From assembly GCA_036558305.1 (NCBI GenBank), contig DATBFX010000519.1, forward strand, positions 1-6,727: a stretch of 6,727 nt of DNA. Reading direction: 5' to 3'. The notes beneath the pieces are model-generated. The model had not been told where the DNA came from. It searched no databases and saw only the letters and a program-made list of their open reading frames with translations. Position numbers and translations under genes: made by a program. The stretch comes from DATBFX01 sp036558305 (lineage in GTDB: Bacteria > Chloroflexota > Chloroflexia > Thermomicrobiales > UBA6265). This document shows, piece by piece, positions 1 through 6,432 of this stretch; positions within the stretch are counted from its first letter, which is position 1, and each line of letters starts with the position of its first letter.

Positions 1-464
1 CCGTCGGTGAGTCGCCGAGCCGCCTGTACTTCGCGTCCGGTTCCGGCGGAACGCAAGCCGGGATCGTGGTCGGAACCCGCGCCTTCAACGCGCCGTTCGT
101 GCCGGTCGGCGTTTCGGACGGGGACCCTGCCGCCGTCCTCCGAGAACGGTGGCTCCCGCTCGTCGCCGCGACCGCCGAACTGATCGGTCTTGATGCCACG
201 TTCGACGCCGACGACATCGTCGTCGAGGATGGTTTCTACGGGGCGGGATACGGCCACCCGACCCCCGATGGACTGGACGCGATCCGGTTGCTGGCCCGTA
301 CCGAGGCCGTCTTCCTGGAACCGGTCTACACCGGCAAGGCAATGGCCGCTTTACTCGCGCACATCCGCGCGGGCGCGTTCTCCGCGGATGAGTCGGTCGT
401 GTTTCTGCATACCGGCGGCGGCCCGTCGCTCTTCGGCTTCCCGGCGTTGTTGGTCGACGACTGA
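1..464 (+). CDS. D-cysteine desulfhydrase / ACC deaminase family PLP enzyme, 3' part
   Basis: The 5' end is cut off by the window edge; the frame is open from base 3 and ends at TGA 462-464, leaving about 153 codons of a family that usually has 320-340 residues. Seen: the segment YFASGSGGTQAG near the left edge, which matches the glycine-rich PLP-phosphate-binding region of fold-type II PLP enzymes; then EPVYTGKAM and, near the end, LHTGGGPSLFGF, both typical of the C-terminal half of D-cysteine desulfhydrase (DcyD) and 1-aminocyclopropane-1-carboxylate deaminase. Known of the family: a cytoplasmic, cofactor-dependent enzyme that releases ammonia, from D-cysteine to pyruvate and sulfide or from ACC to 2-oxobutyrate. 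The EPVYTGKAM form favours the D-cysteine desulfhydrase branch, but the catalytic lysine and most specificity residues lie outside the window, so the substrate is not settled and no symbol is given. It lies 56 bp upstream of priA on the same strand. Confidence 0.88.
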   Translation, partial: VGESPSRLYFASGSGGTQAGIVVGTRAFNAPFVPVGVSDGDPAAVLRERWLPLVAATAELIGLDATFDADDIVVEDGFYGAGYGHPTPDGLDAIRLLARTEAVFLEPVYTGKAMAALLAHIRAGAFSADESVVFLHTGGGPSLFGFPALLVDD

Positions 465-520
465 GCGATGACATGCCGGCACATCTGTTCTGTACGTTCG
501 CCCGGGTGTAAGCTGGTAGG
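465..520 (+). promoter_or_regulatory. Possible priA promoter with leaderless-type -10 element
   Basis: The 56-bp gap before priA contains TAAGCT at 509-514, preceded by TG (507-508), which fits an extended TANNNT-type -10 element. Six bases separate it from the GTG at 521, so transcription starting at the usual distance would begin at or next to the start codon. No recognisable TTGACA-like -35 lies at the right distance, and no GGAGG-like ribosome site precedes the GTG (only GGTAGG directly against it). This is a motif-only inference. A short palindrome TGCCGGCA (474-481) is also present, without known meaning. Confidence 0.25.
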
Positions 521-3022
521 GTGGACGACGAGACGCAGCCGATAAGCGAGGATTCGTCTGGGGTTCCGGCCTCCGTTGCGGAGGTCGCCGTCGATGGCGC
601 CTTCCCTTCCGCACTCCACGGCGTCCTCAGCTACGCGTTGCCGGCGGAGTGGCGCGGGCGGATCGGGGTTGGGCAGCTCGTTTGGGTGCCGCTGCGCAAA
701 CAGGTTGCCTTGGGCATCGTCGTTCGCATCCACGGGGATCGGGTAACGCACCGGCTCAAACCGCTGCGCGCACCGGTCGAGCCGGCCTTCCGATTGGACG
801 AGGACCGGCTCGACGTCGCGGCGTGGATCGCCCGAGAGACCTCGTCGCCGTTCTTCGCGGCCGCGTCCCCGTTTTTCCCGCCGGGGGTCAGCCACCGCGC
901 GGTCGAGTACCTGCGGTTGATCGATCCCGAGGCACCGGCGCCGGAGGAATTGACCCCCGCGCAGGCGCGGCTCGTGGCGTTCATCGCGGATCGGGGCGAG
1001 GTGACGATCGAGAGCGCGCGGGCGACGTTGAAGACCGCGCTGACGGCGGTGATCCCCAAACTCGAAGCGCGCGGGATCGTCGAGCGGGTCGTCCAGGTCG
1101 TCGATCGAGCGCCGTCGCCGCGTACGCAGCGGTTCGTGCGCCTCGTCGTGCCGGACATGGGCGACGTCGCGCGGGCACCGAAACAGCGGGCGGTGGTCGA
1201 TTACCTGGTCCAGCGGGCGCGCCTGGCACCGACGGGGACCGAGACGTTGGTGCCGCTGACCGATTTGCTCGAACGGACCGGCACCGACCACGCCGTCGTC
1301 GGCGCCCTGGCCCGGAAGGGCCTGGTCGAAGAACTCGTGTTGCCCCGATCGGCGGAGGCCGACAACGCCGGATCGGCGCCGGCACCGACGCTGACCCCGG
1401 CCCAGGCGGACGCCTGGCGTGCGATCGAGCGTTCGCTCGTGGCGAGGGACCCGACCCCGTTTCTTCTCTACGGCGTGACCGGCAGCGGTAAGACGGAGGT
1501 CTATCTGCGAGCGGTCGCCTGGTGCCTGCGGCAAGACCGGGCGGCGATCGTGCTGGTGCCGGAGATCGCGCTCGCGTCGCAGGTGGTCCGGCGGTTCCAG
1601 GCGCGGTTCCCCGGTCAGGTCGCCGTGATGCATTCCGAACTGCCAAGCGCCGACCGCTACGCCACCTGGCAGGCGATCGCCCTGGGAAAACTCAACGTCG
1701 TCGTCGGGCCGCGCTCCGCCCTCTTCGCACCCGTACGGGATCTCGGCTTGATCGTCATCGACGAAGAGCACGAAGGGGCCTACAAGCAGGAGAGCGAGCC
1801 GCGGTACCGCGCGCCCGCGTTGGCGGAGTACCTGGCCGCGCAGCAGGGAGCGGTCGTCGTACTCGGCAGCGCGACGCCGTCGGTCGAGACGATGTGGCGG
1901 GCCGAGCACGGCGAGCTTCGACTGCTCAATCTGCCCTCGCGGGTCGGACCGGACGATGGGGATCCCGACGGCAACCGGACGCGTGGCGCGCTGGCGCTCC
2001 CCGAGGTCGACATCGTCGACATGCGCCTGGAATTGCACCGCGGCAACGCGACGATCCTCAGCGAGCGCCTGCGGGAACTGCTCGATCGGACCCTGGCGCG
2101 GCGTGAGCAGGCGATCCTCTTCCTCAACCGGCGGGGTTTGGCGACGATCGTCCTCTGCCGGTCCTGCGGGACCACGCTGCTGTGCCCCTTCTGCGACATC
2201 CCATTGGTCTACCACCAGGATCGCGAGCGCCTGCTCTGCCACCGGTGCAACCACCGCGCGTTCCCGCCGAGCGCCTGCCACGTGTGCGGCGGCGCACTCA
2301 ACTACTTCGGTGCGGGGACGCAACGGGTCGAAAACGAGGTAAAGCACCTGTTCCCGCAGGCGCGGGTACTGCGCTGGGATCAAGACTCGGTCCGCAAGCA
2401 AGGGGGACACGAGCGGTTGTTGCGCCGGATCGAGCAGCGCGAGGTCGACGTCGTCGTCGGGACGCAGATGATCGCCAAGGGGCTCGATTTGCCCCTGGTG
2501 ACGGCGATCGGCGTCGTCCACGCCGACACGCTGCTCCACCTGCCGGATTTCCGCTCGGCCGAGCGGACGTTTCAGTTGTTGACGCAGGTGGCGGGGCGGG
2601 CGGGACGGCGGGCGCCCGGGGGCCGGGTGGTCGTTCAGAGCTACACACCGGCCCACTACGCGATCCAGGCGGCAGCGCGGCACGACTACGCGGCGTTCTA
2701 CGCGGAGGAGATCGACTTCCGGCGGACGCACGGCTATCCCCCGTTTAGCCGGCTGGTCCGCTACCTGTTCCGGCACCAGGATGAGGAGCACTGCTCGGCG
2801 GAAGCGGAAGAGATGGCGCGTCAACTTGCGCGCCACGTCCGCGCCTACGGTGTCAAGGCGGACCTCCTTGGCCCGACCCCGGCGTTTGCGAGCCGGGTGA
2901 GGGGCAAGTACCAGTGGCAAATCGTCTTGCGCGCCGATCCCATTGCGCTGGATTTGCTTTTGGACGGTTTGCCGTCGCGGCCGGGGTGGTGGGTCGACGT
3001 CGATCCGCAGAGTCTGTTGTAA
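521..3022 (+). CDS. priA: Primosomal protein N' / replication restart 3'-5' DNA helicase PriA
   Basis: Full-length 833-residue PriA, the ATP-dependent helicase that recognises abandoned replication forks and reloads the replisome. Residues about 18-110 form the N-terminal 3'-DNA-binding domain (VAEVAVD, then VGQLVWVPLRKQVALGIVV), and about 140-275 the winged-helix region. Helicase motifs seen: Walker A GVTGSGKT at 318-325, LVPEIALASQ at 345-354, Walker B DEEH at 414-417, GSATPS at 449-454, FLNRRG at 534-539, GTQMIAKGLD at 647-656 and QVAGRAGR at 689-696. Eight cysteines (546, 549, 555, 558, 573, 576, 586, 589) supply the two zinc sites that interrupt helicase lobe 2. The C-terminal domain starts after the HGYPPFSRL segment. 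Oddities: a hydrophilic insertion at about 474-489, and APA at 431-433 where many PriA proteins have ARD. The GTG start is chosen because the PriA N-terminal motif begins soon after it; no in-frame start closer to that motif is preferable. A 212-bp gap containing a palindrome separates it from def. Confidence 0.97.
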   Translation: MDDETQPISEDSSGVPASVAEVAVDGAFPSALHGVLSYALPAEWRGRIGVGQLVWVPLRKQVALGIVVRIHGDRVTHRLKPLRAPVEPAFRLDEDRLDVAAWIARETSSPFFAAASPFFPPGVSHRAVEYLRLIDPEAPAPEELTPAQARLVAFIADRGEVTIESARATLKTALTAVIPKLEARGIVERVVQVVDRAPSPRTQRFVRLVVPDMGDVARAPKQRAVVDYLVQRARLAPTGTETLVPLTDLLERTGTDHAVVGALARKGLVEELVLPRSAEADNAGSAPAPTLTPAQADAWRAIERSLVARDPTPFLLYGVTGSGKTEVYLRAVAWCLRQDRAAIVLVPEIALASQVVRRFQARFPGQVAVMHSELPSADRYATWQAIALGKLNVVVGPRSALFAPVRDLGLIVIDEEHEGAYKQESEPRYRAPALAEYLAAQQGAVVVLGSATPSVETMWRAEHGELRLLNLPSRVGPDDGDPDGNRTRGALALPEVDIVDMRLELHRGNATILSERLRELLDRTLARREQAILFLNRRGLATIVLCRSCGTTLLCPFCDIPLVYHQDRERLLCHRCNHRAFPPSACHVCGGALNYFGAGTQRVENEVKHLFPQARVLRWDQDSVRKQGGHERLLRRIEQREVDVVVGTQMIAKGLDLPLVTAIGVVHADTLLHLPDFRSAERTFQLLTQVAGRAGRRAPGGRVVVQSYTPAHYAIQAAARHDYAAFYAEEIDFRRTHGYPPFSRLVRYLFRHQDEEHCSAEAEEMARQLARHVRAYGVKADLLGPTPAFASRVRGKYQWQIVLRADPIALDLLLDGLPSRPGWWVDVDPQSLL

Positions 3023-3064
3023 CCAAAGCGATCCCTCCAACTGTGAGTAGTGGTACAACGCAAG

Positions 3065-3144
3065 AGAGGTCCTTCGCTTTGCTCAGGATGTTCGATGGGA
3101 CGGTGCGCCCGAACTGAACATCCTGAGCAAAGCGAAGGACCTCT
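3065..3144. repeat. Perfect 29-bp inverted repeat (dispersed palindrome type) between priA and def
   Basis: The left arm 3065-3093 and right arm 3116-3144 are exact reverse complements over 29 bases, around a 22-base loop (3094-3115). The arm core reads TCCTTCGCTTTGCTCAGGAT. In RNA from either strand it would fold into a very stable hairpin, 42 bases after the priA stop and 90 bases before def. There is no T-run next to it, so it is not a classical intrinsic terminator. The core resembles a palindromic repeat I recall as common in Chloroflexota and other environmental genomes, where chance translations give peptides such as HPEQSEGP; I could not check this. No target-site duplication or transposase is visible. 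The rest of 3023-3234 is less GC-rich and holds no gene I can support. Confidence 0.9.
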
Positions 3145-3234
3145 ATCGTCGGGCGGTGGAGGCAGCGGCATGTTTGCACCATACTTTGGAGAGCAGGAAT
3201 CCGATGCACCCAAGGAGATGGAGTTCTGGCACCG

Positions 3235-3762
3235 ATGGCGGAATTGGAAATTCTTCTGGAGGGCGATCCGCGGCTGCGGCAAAAGGCGCTGAAGATTCGG
3301 ACGGTCGACGACGGCCTCAGGAAGCTGGCGCGGGACATGCACGAGACGATGGGGCAGGCAAAGGGGGTGGGCCTGGCCGGTCCGCAGATCGGCGTGATGC
3401 GCAGGATCATCGCCGTCCACGTGCCGGAAGGATACGGTGACGAGGGGCAACCGGAGGTCACGCTGTCGCTCGTCAATCCGGAGATCGTGAAGGCGCAGGG
3501 GAGGGAGGTGGCGCCGGAGGCGTGCCTCAGCATTCCGGGCTGGATCGGCGACGTGCCGCGGGCCACGCGGATCACGGTCAAGGCGATCGATTTGAACAAC
3601 CGGGAGGTGCGGTTGAAAGCCGAGGGCATCCTCGCCCGCGTGCTCCAGCACGAGGTGGACCACCTCGACGGCATCCTGTACGTGGACCGAGTGGAAGACA
3701 AGTCGACGCTACGACAGGTCGAAGACGAAGAAGAGGAAGACGAGTCGATCCCCGCGGACTGA
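3235..3762 (+). CDS. def: Peptide deformylase
   Basis: A 175-residue peptide deformylase, the metalloenzyme that removes the N-formyl group from nascent chains at the ribosome exit. All three family motifs are visible: GVGLAGPQ at 44-51, EACLS at 95-99 and QHEVDH at 138-143. C97, H139 and H143 are the expected metal ligands (iron in most bacteria) and E140 the catalytic base. Motif 2 is normally EGCLS, so A96 replaces a usually invariant glycine. The N-terminus (LEILLEGDPRLRQKA) matches the family start. The C-terminal tail (about 162-171) is strongly acidic, nearly all D/E. The ATG at 3235 has GGAG at 3220-3223, 11 bases upstream; a stronger AAGGAG at 3212-3217 is 17 bases away, which is long. 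It follows priA on the same strand, an arrangement common in bacteria, and its stop is 15 bp from the convergent gmk stop. Confidence 0.95.
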   Translation: MAELEILLEGDPRLRQKALKIRTVDDGLRKLARDMHETMGQAKGVGLAGPQIGVMRRIIAVHVPEGYGDEGQPEVTLSLVNPEIVKAQGREVAPEACLSIPGWIGDVPRATRITVKAIDLNNREVRLKAEGILARVLQHEVDHLDGILYVDRVEDKSTLRQVEDEEEEDESIPAD

Positions 3763-3777
3763 ACCTGCGTCCGCTGG

Positions 3778-4434
3778 CTAGATGACGATCTCGGGTTGAT
3801 CGATGCGGTGGCGTTCGGCGTCGATGATGGCGCAGAGTTGGTTGATCGTGCGGTCGACGCGTTCGCGTTCGTTGAAGATAAGGTAGTCGAACTCCTGCGC
3901 CCGCCGTAACTCGCGGTCGGCCGCCATGAAGCGGGCCATCAAGACGTCGGGATCGTCCGACTTGCGCGTTTGCAACCGCTGGAGCAATTCGTCCATCGAT
4001 TCCGGGGCGAGAAAGACGAAGATGCCGTGGGGCACGAGCTCGCGGATGGTGGCGGCGCCCTGGACGTCGACCTTGATGACGACGTCCTGCCCGCGTTGCA
4101 GGGCCTGCCGGACCGGTGCCTTCGGTACGCCGTAGCGGTGGCTGTAGACGACGGCGGATTCCATAAATTCGCCCTGCGCCAGGCGCTCGGCGAAGGTTGT
4201 CGGGTCGAGGAAAAAGTAGTGGACGCCGTCGATTTCGCCGGGCCGACGCGGCCGCGTGGTGGCGGTCACGGCGAAGTGGGCTTCGGGATAGGCGTCGCGC
4301 AGGCGTTCGATGACGGTATCCTTGCCGACGCCGGACGGGCCGGAGATCACGACCAGTCGCGGCCGCCGCCTGGCCCGCATGTCGGCAAGAAAGAGGTCGC
4401 CGCTCTCGCCGACCGGGTCGAGCGGGTGGGTCAC
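3778..4434 (-). CDS. gmk: Guanylate kinase
   Basis: Guanylate kinase, which phosphorylates GMP (and dGMP) to the diphosphate with ATP, in purine nucleotide metabolism. Numbered from GTG 4434 the protein has 218 residues; the family usually has about 200-210. Seen: P-loop GPSGVGKD at 32-39; the GMP-binding segment TTRPRRPGE at 59-67 with Y73, E92 and Y101 at expected contact positions; KVDVQGA in the core; and the lid/NMP region MARFMAADRELRRAQEFDYLI. An aspartate (D39) follows the P-loop lysine where Ser, Thr or Gly is more usual. GTG 4434 is chosen because GAGGT (4441-4445) lies six bases upstream of it. The alternative ATG at 4380 gives 200 residues, closer to family length, but has no visible ribosome site. 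The frame is open further upstream to 4602, which would overlap divergent rqcH and is unlikely. Confidence 0.95.
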   Translation of the reverse strand: MTHPLDPVGESGDLFLADMRARRRPRLVVISGPSGVGKDTVIERLRDAYPEAHFAVTATTRPRRPGEIDGVHYFFLDPTTFAERLAQGEFMESAVVYSHRYGVPKAPVRQALQRGQDVVIKVDVQGAATIRELVPHGIFVFLAPESMDELLQRLQTRKSDDPDVLMARFMAADRELRRAQEFDYLIFNERERVDRTINQLCAIIDAERHRIDQPEIVI

Positions 4435-4440
4435 GGCTGG

Positions 4441-4445
4441 ACCTC
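4441..4445 (-). promoter_or_regulatory. Ribosome binding site supporting gmk GTG start at 4434
   Basis: Read on the minus strand, GAGGT is followed by the six-base spacer CCAGCC and then GTG (4434-4432). This favours the 218-residue form of Gmk over the ATG at 4380, which lacks a purine-rich site at the right distance. Motif-only evidence. Confidence 0.45.
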
Positions 4446-4494
4446 GACGCGGTTGAGGCTCGCTGCGATCATCGGTGGTGATCTCGACCTCGGA

Positions 4495-4510
4495 CCGCGC
4501 TTCGGCGCGG
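4495..4510. promoter_or_regulatory. GC-rich hairpin with UUCG tetraloop in the gmk/rqcH divergent spacer
   Basis: CCGCGC (4495-4500), loop TTCG (4501-4504) and GCGCGG (4505-4510) form a perfect six-pair stem closed by C(UUCG)G, the unusually stable tetraloop, in plus-strand RNA. It ends 24 bases before the rqcH GTG at 4535, so it would sit in the rqcH leader if transcription starts upstream of it. The minus-strand copy has loop CGAA and would lie in a gmk leader only if that transcript starts beyond 4510. The 100-bp spacer 4435-4534 must hold promoters for both genes, but I see no convincing -10/-35 pair. Confidence 0.4.
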
Positions 4511-4534
4511 CGACGTAGAACGGACGTCTCGCGG

Positions 4535-6364
4535 GTGTTCGACGTACTGACCATTGCCGCCCTCGCGGACGAGTTGACCGGATCGGTGCTCGACGGGCGC
4601 ATCCAGCGGATCGGTCATCTCGATGCGCGCTCGATTGCGGCCGAGATCTACGCCGGAGGACGCCGTCGCTACCTGATCGCCAGTGCCGACGCCGAACAAC
4701 CGCGGCTGTATCTCTCGGACGCCGAGCCGTCATTCGACACGCAACTGGTCACGCCCCTCCTCTTGCTCCTCCGCAAGTACGCCCGCGGCGGCTTCTTGAT
4801 CGGCGTCGAGCAGCCTCCCCTGGAACGCGTCCTCAGGCTCAGTATAGCCAAGCGTCTCCGACCCCACAACGGACCCTTGACGGTCGGCGCGAACGAGGGC
4901 GAGCAGGGGCAGGACGGTGCCGAAGCGACGGACGATGAGGTCGACGACGATGGTCTGATCGATGCCACGTTCACCCATCTGAACGTCGAGATCATGGGAC
5001 GCCACAGCAACATCATCCTGGTCGACGACCGCGGGCGGATCATGGACAGCATCAAGCGGGTGACGACGGCGATGAGTCGCGTGCGGCCGATCCAACCGCG
5101 ACTTCCGTACACCGGTCCGCCGCCGCTGGACCGACCCGACCCTCGTCGGTTGACGGTGAGCGAGACGACCGCGATCTTCGCCGGCGAGTCCCCCGACGAC
5201 CGGCTCGCGGCCGTGCTGACGCGCCGTCTCCGCGCGATCAGCCCGCAGATGGCGCGGGAGATCGCCTTCCGTGTTACCGGAGACGCGAAGACGAGCTTGG
5301 CCGATTTGGGTCCCGAGGGGTGGAGCGCGGTGGCGCGCGAGACGCGCAACCTCTTCGAACCGCTCCTGACGTCGGCCTGGAGTCCGTGCATCTATCGCGA
5401 CGACGAGGGTGCCGTCGTCGCGTTTGCGCCGGTGCCGATGCGGCATCTCGCCGGCGAGCGGACGGAGGAAGCGGTCGCGACGATCTCCCGAGCGGCAGAA
5501 CTGGCTACTTGCGGTGACGAGGCGACGCCGGCACGGCACTCGCAACGGCGGGAACGACTGGTGCAGGCGATCCGCTCCGCGCGCGAGCGCACAGAGACGC
5601 GCCTGGCATCGCTGAGGGCCGAGGGTGCCAAGGCCGCAGAAGCCGATCGGCTGCGCGAATGGGGAGAGTTGATCTACGCCTACCTCTGGCAAATCGAGCC
5701 GGGTCAACGCGAGTTGGTCGTCGACGAGACGGCCGTTCCGCTCGATCCGGCGCTGTCGGCCAAGGAGAACGCGCAGGCGTATTTCGAGCGGTACCGCAAA
5801 GCGCAAAGCGCGGGTTCGCACGTGCCGGAGTTGATTGAGAAGACCGAGCAGGAAATAGCGTATCTTGACCAGTTGACGACGCTTGTGTCGCAAGCAGAGC
5901 GATTCGACGACCTCGAAGCGTTGGCGGTGGAATGGGATGCGTACGTCAGGGCGTCGGGACGGGCCGATCGCGACCGAAAACCGGTCAGGCGGTCGGCACC
6001 GTCTCGCCGGCCTCGCGCGATCTACGACGATGCGGGGAATGCGATCTACATCGGCCGCAGCGGCAGCGAGAACGATGCGGTGACGTTCGACATCGCCGGA
6101 CCGAACGACACCTGGCTGCACGCGCGTGGGGTGCCCGGCTCGCACGTCATCGTCCGGTGGCGCAACCCGGCGGGCGACGAGGACGAGGAAACGCTGCGAC
6201 GAGCGGCGGCGCTCGCCGCCTATTACAGCTCGGCGCGAACGAGCGGAACGGTCGAAGTGGACGCGACGCGGCGGCGCTACGTGCGCAAGATCAAGGGCAC
6301 CGGGCCGGGAATGGTGACGTACCGGAACGAACGGACGCTGGCGGTGCGGCCGCGCGGAGATTAA
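4535..6364 (+). CDS. rqcH: NFACT / Rqc2-family ribosome quality control protein RqcH
   Basis: A 609-residue NFACT protein, once annotated as fibronectin-binding protein FbpA. Known of bacterial RqcH: it binds 50S subunits carrying peptidyl-tRNA and directs untemplated C-terminal alanine tailing, marking stalled chains for degradation. Seen in order: NFACT-N (about 1-200), beginning FDVLTIAALADEL, with LLLLLRKYARGG at 75-86 and EIMGRHSNIIL at 152-162; a helix-hairpin-helix region (about 218-275); two charged helical, coiled-coil-like stretches (about 337-375 and 412-470); and C-terminal NFACT-R (about 494-605) with YIGRSG, WLHARGVPGSHVI at 527-539 and YVRKIKGTGPGMVTYRNE near the end. Residues 97-98 are ER where B. 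subtilis RqcH has functionally important D97-R98. An acidic insertion lies at about 119-143. GTG 4535 is chosen because family members start right at FDVLT; an in-frame GTG at 4475 would add 20 unlikely residues. No strong ribosome site precedes 4535. It is divergent from gmk. Confidence 0.94.
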   Translation: MFDVLTIAALADELTGSVLDGRIQRIGHLDARSIAAEIYAGGRRRYLIASADAEQPRLYLSDAEPSFDTQLVTPLLLLLRKYARGGFLIGVEQPPLERVLRLSIAKRLRPHNGPLTVGANEGEQGQDGAEATDDEVDDDGLIDATFTHLNVEIMGRHSNIILVDDRGRIMDSIKRVTTAMSRVRPIQPRLPYTGPPPLDRPDPRRLTVSETTAIFAGESPDDRLAAVLTRRLRAISPQMAREIAFRVTGDAKTSLADLGPEGWSAVARETRNLFEPLLTSAWSPCIYRDDEGAVVAFAPVPMRHLAGERTEEAVATISRAAELATCGDEATPARHSQRRERLVQAIRSARERTETRLASLRAEGAKAAEADRLREWGELIYAYLWQIEPGQRELVVDETAVPLDPALSAKENAQAYFERYRKAQSAGSHVPELIEKTEQEIAYLDQLTTLVSQAERFDDLEALAVEWDAYVRASGRADRDRKPVRRSAPSRRPRAIYDDAGNAIYIGRSGSENDAVTFDIAGPNDTWLHARGVPGSHVIVRWRNPAGDEDEETLRRAAALAAYYSSARTSGTVEVDATRRRYVRKIKGTGPGMVTYRNERTLAVRPRGD

Positions 6365-6432
6365 CCGGGCCGTTCACAGTCGATGTTGTTCGCCGTACAG
6401 CACGTTGCTTCGCGATCGAGCCGGGTAGGGTT

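Noticed and set aside
326..3058. A 910-codon open frame on the minus strand, antisense to priA
   Set aside because: It mirrors priA in GC-rich DNA where stop codons are rare, its product is Arg/Pro/Asp-heavy without recognisable motifs, and priA on the other strand is complete and unmistakable.
3050..3292. An 80-codon plus-strand frame running through the palindrome into the start of def
   Set aside because: Much of it is translation of the inverted repeat (HPEQSEGP-type peptide) followed by out-of-frame def; no family resemblance.
2845..3701. Two long minus-strand frames spanning the priA end, palindrome and def
   Set aside because: They cross two real genes and the repeat, with no conserved motifs; chance open frames.
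4475..4534. N-terminal extension of RqcH from GTG 4475
   Set aside because: The 20 residues are Arg/Ser-rich, unlike any NFACT N-terminus, and include the translated UUCG hairpin; the family start fits GTG 4535.
4435..4602. N-terminal extension of guanylate kinase up to ATG 4602
   Set aside because: It would overlap the start of divergent rqcH and add 56 low-complexity residues to an already full-length kinase.
192..4972. Shared 12-mer GATGCCACGTTC at 192-203 and 4961-4972
   Set aside because: Both copies are in coding sequence (D-A-T-F), have unrelated flanks and are explained by chance in biased codon usage.
4730..6145. A 471-codon open frame on the minus strand, antisense to rqcH
   Set aside because: Same explanation: Arg-rich low-information translation opposite a well-supported NFACT gene.
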